This document shows positions 27,126 through 36,198 of a DNA stretch of 64,000 nucleotides, piece after piece (the stretch's first letter is position 1; every line of letters starts with the position of its first letter). The translations under genes were made by a program, and so were the position numbers. Below the pieces are notes generated by a model, which worked only from the letters and a program-made list of their open reading frames with translations, searched no databases and had not been told where the DNA came from. The DNA comes from CAWGYT01 sp963826795 (GTDB taxonomy: Bacteria > Planctomycetota > Planctomycetia > Pirellulales > Pirellulaceae), in NCBI GenBank assembly GCA_963826795.1, contig CAWGYT010000020.1, positions 372,001 to 436,000 on the forward strand, written 5' to 3'.

Positions 27126-27258
27126 TGCTTTGTCACAGCTGAAATTGAGGGTTGGGTGGCCGGGGTCGAACGAAGTGAGCCCCCGGAAAATTGCGGTCTG
27201 GGGGCTCACTTCGTTCGACCCCAGTCACCCCAAAATCAAGCTGTGACAAAGCACTAGT
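27121..27258. repeat. Palindromic element E, copy 1, overlapping a stop codon
   Basis: A 138-bp element with perfect 20-bp ends: ACTAGTGCTTTGTCACAGCT at the left and its complement at the right. Inside, GGTCGAACGAAGTGAGCCCC pairs with GGGGCTCACTTCGTTCGACC to form a very long hairpin. The TAG in the first bases (27123-27125) is the stop codon of the upstream gene. The second copy at 58307 is inverted and also supplies a stop codon. There is no coding capacity; it could act as a bidirectional terminator. Confidence 0.9.
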
Positions 27259-27400
27259 GGCGCGGACCCGCGTTCGCTTTGCGCCGTGGGCCGACGTTCG
27301 GGCTCACCCGGCGGTCTCACGCACGCTTGCAAGTTGTTTCAGGATGCATCATCGTGGTGATTGGGCGGGATTTCAGGCCGAGCAACTTGCGGGCGGGGCT

Positions 27401-27430
27401 GTGTCTTGAGGGGCCGTGTCTTGAGGGGGA
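27401..27430 (+). repeat. 15-bp tandem duplication
   Basis: GTGTCTTGAGGGGCC is followed directly by GTGTCTTGAGGGGGA, just before the start of the large heme-protein gene and its ribosome binding site. Confidence 0.75.
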
Positions 27431-27438
27431 CGAGGGGG

Positions 27439-28812
27439 ATGAGCCGGGACGATCTGCCGCGACACGCTGGAGGCTCGCGTCAATCCAGGCGGCCGCCGGC
27501 CACCGAAGATTTGCAGGCCGGGAAATGCCGGCGTCGTCGGCCGGTGACCTTGGCGGGCCTGCTGGCAAGCCTTCTCTGTCTTTCGTTGGCGCTGGCAATC
27601 ACCTGCGCGACCCAATCGGCCGAGCTTGGAATTGAGGTACCTGCGGGGTTCAAGGTTGAGCAATTCGCCGGCGATGACCTGGTTCACAACATTTATGCGT
27701 TGACCATCAATGCTCAGGGACAAGTGGTCGTCTCGGGCCCTGACTATATCGTGACGCTGCTGGATCAAGAGGGCGACGGCGTCGCGGACGAGGCCCGGCC
27801 GTTCAGCGATCGGCCGGGGAGCGGTGCGCAGGGATTGCTTTGTCTTGGCGATGACATGCTTTGCACGGGCGACAACGGACTCTGGCGTTTTCCTGGCGGA
27901 ATGGACGGAACCAGTCAGGGTAAGCCCGAGCGGTGGGCCGAACTGCGTCATCCCGAACACGGCGCTCACGGCTTGATTCAGGGTCCCGACGGCTGGATCT
28001 ATGTGATCTGCGGCAATGACGCGGGCGTCACGCGCGAACTGGCAGGAACACCGCGGTCGCCGATCAAATCGCCTGAATCAGGCACGCTGGTCCGCTTCTC
28101 GCCCGACGGTCGCGACTCGGAAATCGTGGCGCACGGATTTCGAAATTCTTACGATCTGGATTTCGGTCCCCTCGGAGCGATCTACACGGTCGACTCGGAT
28201 GGCGAGCGAGACCATCATTTGCCGTGGTACGTTCCAACGCGGCTGTTCGACATTCAGATCGGCCAACATCATGGCTGGGTGAACAACGGCTGGACGCTCA
28301 GCTGGTCGCGACCGGCGAGTTTTTACGATAGCGTCGTCCCCTTAGCGACGTACGGGCGCGGCTCGCCGACAGGTTTGTCCGTCTACCGCCATCGCACGTT
28401 TCCGACCCGTTATCGCGACGGGCTTTTTAGCTGTTGCTGGACGATGGGGCGAGTCTACTTCACGCCGCTCGACACCGACGGCCGTCCGACCGGACCGAAT
28501 GAAGTCTTCCTGCAGACCGTCGGAACCCGTGGTTTCGCGCCGGTCGACTTAGCCGTGGGGCCCTCGGGCGCGTTATTTGTCGCCATCGGAGGCCGGGGGA
28601 CGCAGGGCGGCGTGTTTCGAATCGCCCCGATGGATGCGCCTCCCAGGTCCGTTCCGGCCGATCGCCTGACCGCGTTGCTAACGGCGGACCAGCCCTTGTC
28701 CGCCTGGTCGCGGGCCGAATGGCAACCGTTGGCGGAGCTGGTCGGAAAGGAGGCGATCGTCGTGGCCGCAGGTGACTCCAGCCTTCCGCTTGGCCAGCGG
28801 GTGCGCGATTGA
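27439..28812 (+). pseudogene. PVC-type heme protein, N-terminal beta-propeller part
   Basis: The start is the ATG after GAGGGGGACGAGGGGG. An export helix (TLAGLLASLLCLSLALAI) precedes a soluble glucose/sorbosone dehydrogenase-like propeller: EVPAGFKVEQFAGDDLVHN, DGVADEARPF, GAHGLIQGPDGWIYVICGN, FSPDGRDSEIVAHGFRNSYD, then VYRHRTFPTRYRDGLFSCCW. This is the first module of the large periplasmic heme proteins of planctomycetes and verrucomicrobia, which continue with HEAT repeats and a C-terminal cytochrome c domain, as the following DNA does. The frame breaks near 28802, where VRD and a stop replace the expected continuation. The single-base nature of the break suggests recent decay or an assembly error. 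Confidence 0.82.
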
Positions 28813-30826
28813 GATCCTGACAGAACGTTTCGGTGGCATTCCGACCGATTCCTGGAACCAGTTGGCCAGCGACGCCTCGCCGGCCATTCGCGCTCGGCTG
28901 GCGTGGGCGCTCGGGCGCCGTGCCGACACTCAGGCGGATCCCGTTCTGCAGCAACTGGCCGGCGAGGCGGACCGGCAAGTCGCCACGGCCGCCCTCGCGG
29001 CGCTCGTCGGCCGCGACGACGTTGCCCTCGCGCCCTGATCGCGGCCCTCGATGGGGAACTCCTGGCGGCGCGACCGCCAACTGCGGACCCTGCTCGTCTC
29101 CATCTTGGCCGCCCAACCCGAGGCCGCCGCCAACCGGACTGATCGCGTCGATCCCTTGTTGCAGGCTCGCGTCCGCCTGCTCACCGGCGGATCACCTCAA
29201 CCCTTGTTGGCGTCGGTCGTCCAAACCGCGCTCGAAACCAACTCCGAAACGTGCCGTCTCGAGGCGATCCGCATCCTGCAGCTCGCCTCCGGTGGCATCC
29301 AGGTGCACACGACGACCGAGGCCGGCCTGGTCGGGTACAGCCCCGCCGACGATTCCTCCGTCGAAACAACGTGGGAGCCGGCTTGGATCGAACGGCTGGC
29401 CGAGCGATTTCCGACACCCGAGGAGGAGGTGAATCGCGAACTGGCTCGACTGCTCGCACTGAGGAGTGCCGAGGCACCGGATTTGCCTCAACGTCTGATC
29501 GAGCACTTGGGGTCCGAGACGTCGGTCGAGCATGATCTGCATTATCTGATGTGCTTGGCCCAATTGCCGGCCGCTGCGAACGAAACGACGACCGAGGACG
29601 TGGCAAAGTTCGTGCTGCAGTTGCATCCGAAGCTGGAGCGGGAAGGAAAGTTCGCCAGTCGCAATTGGCCGTTGCGGGTGGGTGAAATGTTTTCGCGACT
29701 GCTCCAGCGAGACCCGGCGTTGGCGTCGTGTGTGGTCGAGCACGACGGGTTGAACCACGTGGAACACAGTCTGTTTGTCTTGCGATTGCCCCCCGACGCG
29801 CGAAGTGAGGCCGCGCGTCGGCTTGTCGCGCGGCTGACCGCCACGAGCGCTCCCTGGAGCGAGACCGCACTGGACCTGGTCGTCCTCTTGCCGGAAGCCG
29901 ATGCGCGAGCTCGATTACGCGCGTTGGCCGAGGAGAGTTCCCTCGCCGACGCGGCGATTGAACTGCTGGCCAACCTGGGCGGAGCACCCGATTCGGACGA
30001 TCGGTTCGCTTTCATTCAGGGACTTGGATCCGCTCGCGCGGCGACGGTCCAGGCGGCCGCCCGGGCCCTGCGGCGATTGCCGGCGCCCGCGGGCTACAAG
30101 GAAAAACTCCTCGCGCTGCGCGCGCTCAAGCGATATGACGGTGAGGATCGCTATGCCGACGTGGGTACGGCCCTGGACGAACTGCTCAGCTATTGGTCAG
30201 GCAACGCGCCGGACAGGGCCAACGCGCCGGACAGGGCCAACGCGCCGGACAGGGCGGTCCGGACGGAAGGTGAGCGGCCTTCGGCGCGACTGGCAGCGTG
30301 GCAGCAGCGGCTTGTCCAGCAGGATCCAGCAATCGCCGCCGCGGTCGAGGCCTGGACGGCGACGCCTGCCGACTGGGCCGATCGGTTGCGGGCGATCGAT
30401 TGGGATCGGGGCGACGCCCGGCGGGGACAGAGGCTATTCGGCGCGCGGCAGTGCGCCGCCTGTCATTTGGGCAGCCGGCGTCTCGGTCCGGACCTGGCAC
30501 CTGCGACTCGCCGGTACTCCCCGCAGGACTTGTTCGCGGCGATCATCGATCCCAACCGGGACGTCTCGCCGCTGTACCAGATGCAGCGGTTCACGACGGC
30601 CAGCGGCCGAACCTATCTGGGGATGGTGGTTTACGAATCTCCCAACGGGACCCTGCTGCAAACGGGCCCCACGCAAGTTGTCCGAATCCGCGATGACGAG
30701 CTGGTCGAGCGGGGCGTCAGTTCGCTCTCGCTCATGCCCAGCGGCTTGTTGGACCAGACCAGCGACATGGACCTAGCCGACCTCTACGCCTATCTGCGAG
30801 AATTGGGAGATGCCGCCCCACGTTGA
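28803..30826 (+). pseudogene. PVC-type heme protein, HEAT and cytochrome c part
   Basis: This is the continuation of the gene starting at 27439. HEAT-like helical repeats run from AIEILTERFGGIPTDSW to about 30400, with two further frame changes near 29036 and 29075. The longest uninterrupted part is 29051-30826. The C-terminal cytochrome c domain has CAACH as heme-binding CXXCH (RRGQRLFGARQCAACH), LGPDLAPATRRYSPQDLFAA, IIDPNRDVSPLYQ and LMPSGLLDQ with Met as a possible axial ligand. Such proteins are thought to act in periplasmic electron transfer with a dehydrogenase module. Three copies of an 18-bp repeat add NAPDRA repeats near 30203-30256. Confidence 0.82.
30203..30256 (+). repeat. In-frame 18-bp triplicate
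   Basis: AACGCGCCGGACAGGGCC occurs three times in a row and encodes NAPDRA three times in the linker before the cytochrome c domain. The length stays in frame. Confidence 0.9.
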
Positions 30827-30909
30827 TCCCGCGAAGGGCGGCCTCGTGTCCCCCGCGAATTAACGATCCTGTCCGCGCGGATCATTCGCGAAACCTCAGA
30901 GGAACGGTG

Positions 30910-32574
30910 ATGGTTGCTGCATCTGTTGGAAATCCTGCGATGCGCTGGGTGCGCTATTTCGCCCACGGACTCTTGGTGGTGATTTGGCTCTTGGCCTTCG
31001 CGCTGATCGCTTGGGTCTACGCGAATCCGCGGAACGGATCCGGGATGCGGTTGGCCCTTACCGCCGCTCCCCTGGCCCTGGCCACCTTCTTGACGCTCGC
31101 GTGGTTTCTCCTCTTCGGCCCGGCCCGGCTGGCCATCCGCGTCGGGGTGGCCGTAGGCGTCCTGGCAACTCTGGTCGTCGCCGCGGGCCTGTTTCGTCTG
31201 GAGGAGGTCGACGGAGGTCTGCGGCCGAGATTTGTCTGGCGTTGGTCCCCGACGGCCGATCGCTTGCTGGCTCCGGCCACCGTCGAAAACCCCACCGACG
31301 CGACAGGTATCGACCTGACCACCACCTCATCCCTCGACTTTCCTCAATTCCTGGGTCCCTCCCGCAACTTGGGTCTGGATCAGCTTGAGCTGGTCGTCAA
31401 CTGGGACCACGCGCCGCCACGATTGCTTTGGAAACAACCCATCGGAGCCGGCTGGTCCGCCTTCGTGGCGGTCAACGGTTACGCGGTGACGCAGGAGCAG
31501 CGTGACGACCAGGAATTGGTGACGTGCTACGAAATCGAAACCGGACGATTGGTTTGGGCCAGTGGCGTGACCACACGCCACGAGACGACAATGGGGGGAC
31601 CGGGGCCGCGAGCGACTCCGTGCATCGCGCAAGGCCTGGTTTACGCGCAGGGGGCGACGGGCATTTTGCGTTGTTTGGACGGAGCGACGGGGGCTGAGCA
31701 ATGGCGTCACGACTTGTGCGCCGAAGCAGGGGTCGCCGATGATTCGCTCGGCGTCGCCTGGGGGCGGGCCGGTTCGCCGCTGATCGTCGACGGCAAAGTA
31801 ATCGCGCCGTTCGGCGGACCCGAAGGTGGCCCCTACCATTCCCTGATCGCCTTCGATGCACGGCAGGGGACCGAGATCTGGCGGGCGGGCAATTACCAAA
31901 TCAGTTACGCCTCGCCGGCACGCGTTCGTTTGCTCGATACCGAACAGATCTTGTTTGTGGTCGAGGACCGCGTTTGTGGATTTGATCCCGATACCGGGGC
32001 TATCTTGTGGGAATTCCCCTGGTCCGGCAGCTCAACCGGCGCCGCGAACGTGTCCAACGCGGTCGCCGTCGAGCCCGACCGCGTGCTGCTTTCCAAGGGC
32101 TATGGGCAAGGATCCGCGCTGATCCGAATCGAAAAAACGCCCGACAACACGTGGCGGGCGTCAGCTCTTTGGGAAAATGGCGTCGTGATGAAGACCAAGT
32201 TCAGCAACGTCGTCGTCTTCGATGGTTTCGTGTACGGGTTGGATGACGTGATTCTCGAGTGCCTCGAGTTGGAAACCGGAAAACGGCGGTGGAAGCGCGG
32301 ACGCTATGGCTATGGCCAGCTGCTTCGCGTCGGACCGACGCTGTTAGTCTTGGGGGAACAAGGCCAGCTGGCAGCCGTGGCGGCTCGGCCCGACGAGTAC
32401 ACCGAACTGGCACAGCTTCAGGCCTTGGAAGGCAAAACGTGGAACAACCTTTGCCTGTACGGGAATCGCCTGCTCATCCGCAACGCCACCGAGGCCGCCT
32501 GCTACGAGTTGAACGTGATCCAACTGCCCGATGCGATTGCCGGCGATGCTCCCGCTCGAAGCCAACTCAAGTGA
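30910..32574 (+). CDS. PQQ-like beta-propeller membrane-anchored protein
   Basis: From the ATG at 30910 (AGAGGA nine bases upstream) the 554-residue protein has several N-terminal membrane helices (AHGLLVVIWLLAFALIAWVY, AAPLALATFLTLAWFLLFGP, VGVAVGVLATLVVAAGLF). A large external beta-propeller follows with PQQ-binding-like repeats: YEIETGRLVWA, CLDGATGAEQWRHD, AFDARQGTEIWRAG, FDPDTGAILWEFPW, CLELETGKRRWKRG. These are typical of outer-envelope PQQ-like proteins in planctomycetes. No catalytic dehydrogenase residues were identified, so it may be a structural or protein-binding propeller rather than a PQQ enzyme. A GGGGTCAGG repeat begins one base after the stop codon. Confidence 0.85.
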   Translation: MVAASVGNPAMRWVRYFAHGLLVVIWLLAFALIAWVYANPRNGSGMRLALTAAPLALATFLTLAWFLLFGPARLAIRVGVAVGVLATLVVAAGLFRLEEVDGGLRPRFVWRWSPTADRLLAPATVENPTDATGIDLTTTSSLDFPQFLGPSRNLGLDQLELVVNWDHAPPRLLWKQPIGAGWSAFVAVNGYAVTQEQRDDQELVTCYEIETGRLVWASGVTTRHETTMGGPGPRATPCIAQGLVYAQGATGILRCLDGATGAEQWRHDLCAEAGVADDSLGVAWGRAGSPLIVDGKVIAPFGGPEGGPYHSLIAFDARQGTEIWRAGNYQISYASPARVRLLDTEQILFVVEDRVCGFDPDTGAILWEFPWSGSSTGAANVSNAVAVEPDRVLLSKGYGQGSALIRIEKTPDNTWRASALWENGVVMKTKFSNVVVFDGFVYGLDDVILECLELETGKRRWKRGRYGYGQLLRVGPTLLVLGEQGQLAAVAARPDEYTELAQLQALEGKTWNNLCLYGNRLLIRNATEAACYELNVIQLPDAIAGDAPARSQLK

Positions 32575-32613
32575 GTTGGGAAAAGGGGTCAGGGTTGGGA
32601 AAAGGGGTCAGGT
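32575..32613. repeat. GGGGTCAGG element, doubled, at a stop codon
   Basis: GTTGGGAAAAGGGGTCAGG occurs twice head-to-tail immediately after the PQQ-like gene. The second copy runs into the left end of the IS4-like element. The same motif begins and ends hairpins at about 35650 and 58470. Confidence 0.75.
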
Positions 32614-34303
32614 CCAATACTGTTCGGCACGAGATCTGCGCCTAAGATGGGAGATGTGCGCAGAATAGCCAGGCTTGCGCGAACTGCTATTATCGCGCAT
32701 AATTCGCTGCATGACATCACAGCGGCAACCGGCGGCGGCGGATTCGGACGAATCGCAGGGATCACCTGAGGAGCTCAGGCGAAGCCGAAAGCAGCGACGT
32801 AAAGAACAGCATCGTCGGCGGCGCGAAATTTGTTCGGAGGCAGAACGCAAGCCGACGACGGACGAAACATCTATCGATCATTCCAAGGGCGGCAAAAAGA
32901 AAAAGGAAAAGGAAAAGATCCAAGAGCCGGATATCACCGGGCTTAAATATTTTGATCAGCTTGCTCCGCTACTCCAGCGACTGCACGATGACGGCTGTGC
33001 ACGCGACAAGGCCGGGAATCGAACACTGCATTACGACCAGTATTGCCTGATGTTATTGCTGTTCCTGTTCAATCCGATCGTAACTTCGCTGCGAGGAATT
33101 CAACAAGCCAGCGAGCTCAAGAAGGTTCAGAAGAAACTGGGTTGTGCTCGTGCGTCGCTGGGATCGCTTTCCGAAGTCACGTCGGTCTTCGATGCCGAAC
33201 GACTCAAAGAAATTATTGCCGAACTGGGCGATCAACTCGAACCGCTCGGCCAGGACAAACGGCTGAGCGATATCCAACAAACCATTACTCTGGTCGATGG
33301 TTCGCTAATCGCGGCGCTGCCGAAAATCATGGAAGCCTCGTGGCGCAAAGCGAACGATGGTAGTGGCTTGGTGAAGTGGCGATTACATACTCACTTCGAA
33401 ATCTTGCGTGGCGTTCCCACACGAATCGATGTGACTCCCAACGGTGGCGGTCCGCTTGACGAGCGTGCCATGCTTGCGACGACGCTTGAATCCGATCGGC
33501 TCTATGTGACCGACCGTGGTTACGCGAAATTCGAATTGTTTAACCAGATCGTGGACGCGAACAGCAGCTACGTTTGCCGTTTGCGTGATAACAGTGTTTG
33601 GACGGTCGTCGAGGAAAAGTATCGCAACGACGATGCCGCTTTGGACGAAATCATTAGCGACGAGGTGGTTGAGCTCTCGAAAGGTTCGGGACTGAATCAC
33701 AAAGTGCGCGTCATCTGCATTCGCGTCAACCCACACACCAGCCGAGGCAAGTACCGCGGTGGATCAAGCGGCGTTGATAGCGACGGCATCCTTCGCATCG
33801 CAACCAATTTGCTGGACGTGCCGGCAGACGTTATCGGTTTGATATTTTCCTATCGCTGGGCGGTGGAAATATTTTTTCGCTTTTTCAAGCACATTCTGGG
33901 CTGCCGGCACTTACTAAGTCACGACCAAAACGGCATCGAGATCCAAACGTACTGTGCGATCATTGCGTGCATGTTGATCGCGTTGTGGACCGGCAAGAAG
34001 CCGACGCTGCGGACGTACGAGATGATCTGCTTCTACTTCACCGGTCTGGCCGACGAGGATGAGCTGATGGCGCACATCGAAAAATTGAAGTCTCAAGACG
34101 CGTAGGGCAAATCGCGCATCCCTTCCCTACGCCCCCTCACGCTCGCGCTGCAAAACCGAGATCCTAGCGTCCCTGTCGCGGCGCCCGCTCACGCTGATCC
34201 AGCAATCGTTGACTCCGCATTAAACCGTCAACGAAAGTCTCACTTGATATTACCCAAGCCACCAATCGTGACACCCCGCATCAATCGTGCCGAACACTAT
34301 TGG
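32614..34303 (+). mobile_element. IS4-family insertion sequence, complete
   Basis: The 1690-bp element has 19-bp inverted ends with one mismatch: CCAATACTGTTCGGCACGA at the left and, in complement, CCAATAGTGTTCGGCACGA at the right. One transposase gene fills it. GTCAGG occurs directly outside both ends (GTCAGGT left, GTCAGGC right), a plausible short target duplication inside a GGGGTCAGG repeat. The transposase is intact, so the element may still be active. Confidence 0.85.
32711..34105 (+). CDS. IS4-family transposase
   Basis: The 464-residue DDE transposase has a basic N-terminus (SRKQRRKEQHRRRREICSEA-like), then LKYFDQLAPLLQRL. The catalytic residues are visible as the first Asp in TLVDGSLIAALPK, the second Asp in RLYVTDRGYAKFELF, and Glu in the block YRWAVEIFFRFFK, which fits the R-x3-E-x6-K part of the IS4 signature. 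The start is taken at the ATG, though the frame opens at a TTG at 32675. Both inverted ends are present. A fragment of a close relative is at 35446-35536 on the other strand. Confidence 0.9.
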   Translation: MTSQRQPAAADSDESQGSPEELRRSRKQRRKEQHRRRREICSEAERKPTTDETSIDHSKGGKKKKEKEKIQEPDITGLKYFDQLAPLLQRLHDDGCARDKAGNRTLHYDQYCLMLLLFLFNPIVTSLRGIQQASELKKVQKKLGCARASLGSLSEVTSVFDAERLKEIIAELGDQLEPLGQDKRLSDIQQTITLVDGSLIAALPKIMEASWRKANDGSGLVKWRLHTHFEILRGVPTRIDVTPNGGGPLDERAMLATTLESDRLYVTDRGYAKFELFNQIVDANSSYVCRLRDNSVWTVVEEKYRNDDAALDEIISDEVVELSKGSGLNHKVRVICIRVNPHTSRGKYRGGSSGVDSDGILRIATNLLDVPADVIGLIFSYRWAVEIFFRFFKHILGCRHLLSHDQNGIEIQTYCAIIACMLIALWTGKKPTLRTYEMICFYFTGLADEDELMAHIEKLKSQDA

Positions 34304-34373
34304 GTCAGGCCTCTTTTTCGAGGCGACTTACGGCAAATGCGCAGATGGTGATGTGAGGGGCATCGAGTGCTGG

Positions 34374-34458
34374 GTCTGGAGCTTTCTTTGATAGACCGTC
34401 TGGAGTTTTCCTGAGTGGCGGGTCTGGAGCTTTCTTTGATAGACCGTCTGGAGTTTTC
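34374..34458 (+). repeat. Direct repeats with TAGACCGTCTGGAGTTTTC
   Basis: GGTCTGGAGCTTTCTTTGAT followed by AGACCGTCTGGAGTTTTC occurs twice. The AGACCGTCT core is the end sequence of the A and B elements. The stretch between the IS right end and here holds no gene. Confidence 0.7.
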
Positions 34459-34490
34459 TGTCTGGAGTTTTCTTCGTCTAAGTTCCTCTA

Positions 34491-34579
34491 AGACGGTCTA
34501 CTTCCGTGCCCTCATCGCCGCCGGTCACGCCTGCGGCTACCTTGTGCTGCCGAATGACTCTGGAGCCTGTAGACCGTCT
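34491..34579. repeat. Inverted-repeat element B, copy 3
   Basis: An 89-bp copy with perfect AGACGGTCTAC and GTAGACCGTCT ends. The following 34580-34703 consists of TTGGACTTGTT direct repeats with two more loose GTAGACCGTCT/CAGACCGTCT ends. Confidence 0.85.
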
Positions 34580-34703
34580 TGGACTTGTTTTGGACTTGTT
34601 TTTGTAGACCGTCTTGGACTTGTTGTCTTGGACTTGTTGTCTTGGACTTGTTTTGGACTTGTTTTGGACTTGTTCAGACCGTCTCAATCCTGTTTCTTCC
34701 GTT

Positions 34704-34840
34704 GCGTAGCCCCGCTCGCGGAGAGCGGGGGTGGCGCGGCGTGGATGCGAGGCCTGCATGGCGAGATCGGCTGGGGGACGGGTTCGCCCCCCGTCTGCGC
34801 GACGGGGGCTACGGCGCGACGGGGGCCACGAAGCCAATCT
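34704..34840. repeat. GC-rich element C, copy 4 with tail
   Basis: The same GCGTAGCCCCGCTCGCGGAG block as at 7519, shorter by two CGACGGGGGCTACGG units, again between two B elements. Confidence 0.75.
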
Positions 34841-34841
34841 A

Positions 34842-34930
34842 AGACGGTCTACTTCCGTGCCCTCATCGCCGCCGGTCACGCCTGCGGCTACCTTGTGCTG
34901 CCGAATGACTCTGGAGCCTGTAGACCGTCT
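34842..34930. repeat. Inverted-repeat element B, copy 4
   Basis: 89 bp with intact ends, preceded by CCAATCTA as in copies 1 and 2 and followed by TTGGACTTG. Confidence 0.85.
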
Positions 34931-35251
34931 TGGACTTGTTTTGGGCGTGGCAAGTTCGCGAGGAGTTGCCGTCCCAGTCGGCCATGCCACCCCCGCACGT
35001 CGCCACCACGATCGCCAGAACCCGCGCACGAAGGCCACGACGGGCGACGAAGGCCAAGGACCGCAGCAGAATTGGGCTGAGTGATCGAAATGAGACCGAC
35101 GAAGCGGGCGACATTCAACCCGGAGTTCATGAACCAGAACATGGTCTCGCTCTCTCTTTCGACTTCCGAACGAAAGCTCACAAGAGAAAATGCCGGCCGG
35201 TCCGTCGCCAACTCGATGGTACTCGAAACGATGGGTAACTAAGTTCCTCTA
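34931..35251. other. Stretch between B copies 4 and 5, nothing recognised
   Basis: About 320 bases. Short ORFs on both strands have no recognisable domain. It may be a remnant of an older gene into which the elements inserted. Confidence 0.4.
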
Positions 35252-35340
35252 AGACGGTCTACTTCCGTGCCCTCATCGCCGCCGGTCACGCCTGCGGCTA
35301 CCTTGTGCTGCCGAATGACTCTGGAGCCTGTAGACCGTCT
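35252..35340. repeat. Inverted-repeat element B, copy 5
   Basis: 89 bp with intact ends, preceded by TTCCTCTA as in copy 3. Confidence 0.85.
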
Positions 35341-35445
35341 TGGACTTGGTCGGGAGCCTGTAGACCGTCTTGGACTTGGTCTTGTTGTGTAGACCGTCTT
35401 GGACTTGTTGGACTCGTGTAGACCGTCTTGGACTTGTTGGACTCA
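35341..35445. repeat. Array of loose element ends
   Basis: GTGTAGACCGTCTTGGACTTG occurs three more times with spacers of 9-17 bases and no matching left ends. It is an accumulation of right ends only, directly before an IS4 fragment. Confidence 0.8.
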
Positions 35446-35650
35446 GCAGCGGCATCAACTTGTCGAAATACTTAAGCCCTTGGATGTTCTGTGACGCGAT
35501 CTGCTTGCCAGCTTTTCGCTTCCGCGGAGACGACATGGACCGCTTCCTGCCAAAACGACACGCCTTGACGCACGGCGCTTTGAAGGCGCAATTGCCGTGC
35601 CAAAGTAAGCGAAAATAAGTCGAGCAAACAGTGTGCCGAACAGGATTGGG
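35446..35650 (-). mobile_element. Left-end fragment of a second IS4-like element
   Basis: On the minus strand the fragment starts at an inverted end (complement of GTGCCGAACAGGATTGG at 35633-35649) and contains the first ~30 codons of a transposase, including IQGLKYFDKLMPLL, which matches LKYFDQLAPLLQRL in the intact element. It is cut at 35446 by the array of loose element ends. Its outer flank is GTCAGGTCC, as for the intact element. Confidence 0.75.
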
Positions 35651-35734
35651 TCAGGTCCCAAAAGCCGGAACGGCCCTACGGGTGCTTCGCACTTTTGGGA
35701 CCTGACCCCTTTTCCCAACCCCCTTTTCCCAACC
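35651..35734. repeat. GGGGTCAGGTCC hairpin element after a minus-strand gene
   Basis: GTCAGGTCCCAAAAG at the left pairs with CTTTTGGGACCTGACCCC-type sequence at the right around CCGGAACGGCCCTACGGGTG, and the right arm ends in TTTTCCCAACC twice. It lies 17 bases beyond the stop codon of the SRPBCC gene, so it could terminate that operon. A close copy is at 58470. Confidence 0.8.
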
Positions 35735-35751
35735 GGTGACACGGCACGCGG

Positions 35752-36198
35752 TTACGAACGATTCAGGATGACCTGCAGATTCTCCGCGACCCGTTCCGCC
35801 TCCGCGGCTTTCATCCGTTCGGCAATTGCTTCGGCCGGCAAATGACCGATCGCGCGCTCAGGTACTTCAAAATCGACGGCGATTCTCAGCTTGACGCCGT
35901 CCCTCTCCGGTTGAGCTTCGTAGGTCCACGTGCTGGTAATGCCACCGGTCGTGCGGAATGCGTAGCGACTTCCTGCGTCATGCTCGAGGCATTCGCCAGT
36001 CCCTTCGAATTCCATTCCCAGTGCCACCCAGGTCCACTTCCAACGAGTCCCCTTGGCAGAAGGTTCGCCTTGAATGTCGTCGATTGACTTGAGCGGACCG
36101 AGGAACAAAGGGCGATTGCGCACGTCCGCAATGTAGTTCATCACTTCACTTGGCGTGTTATCGATGTGCACACTCGTTTCAACGTGACCCGTCTTCAT
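35752..36198 (-). CDS. SRPBCC (START-like) family protein
   Basis: The 148-residue protein has the helix-grip pattern of polyketide cyclase/dehydrase-like SRPBCC proteins: VETSVHIDNTPSEVMNYIAD, then NRPLFLGPLKSIDD, GTRWKWTWVALGMEFEGTGE, YAFRTTGGITSTWTYEAQPE and a long C-terminal helix. AAGGAG is seven bases before the ATG. The start overlaps the stop of the upstream membrane-protein gene by four bases (ATGA), so it is translated from the same message and is last in the operon. SRPBCC proteins bind hydrophobic small molecules; here a lipid-like intermediate of the pathway is a reasonable guess. Confidence 0.85.
   Translation of the reverse strand: MKTGHVETSVHIDNTPSEVMNYIADVRNRPLFLGPLKSIDDIQGEPSAKGTRWKWTWVALGMEFEGTGECLEHDAGSRYAFRTTGGITSTWTYEAQPERDGVKLRIAVDFEVPERAIGHLPAEAIAERMKAAEAERVAENLQVILNRS

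Noticed and set aside
24903..27209. A 768-codon open frame on the minus strand
   Set aside because: It is antisense to the enolase-superfamily and glycine-zipper genes, which have clear motifs. Long antisense frames are usual at this GC content.
35341..35445. Regularly repeated ~21-bp units resembling a small CRISPR array
   Set aside because: Spacers are 9-17 bases and not unique in character, the units are the ends of the A/B elements, and no cas gene is near.
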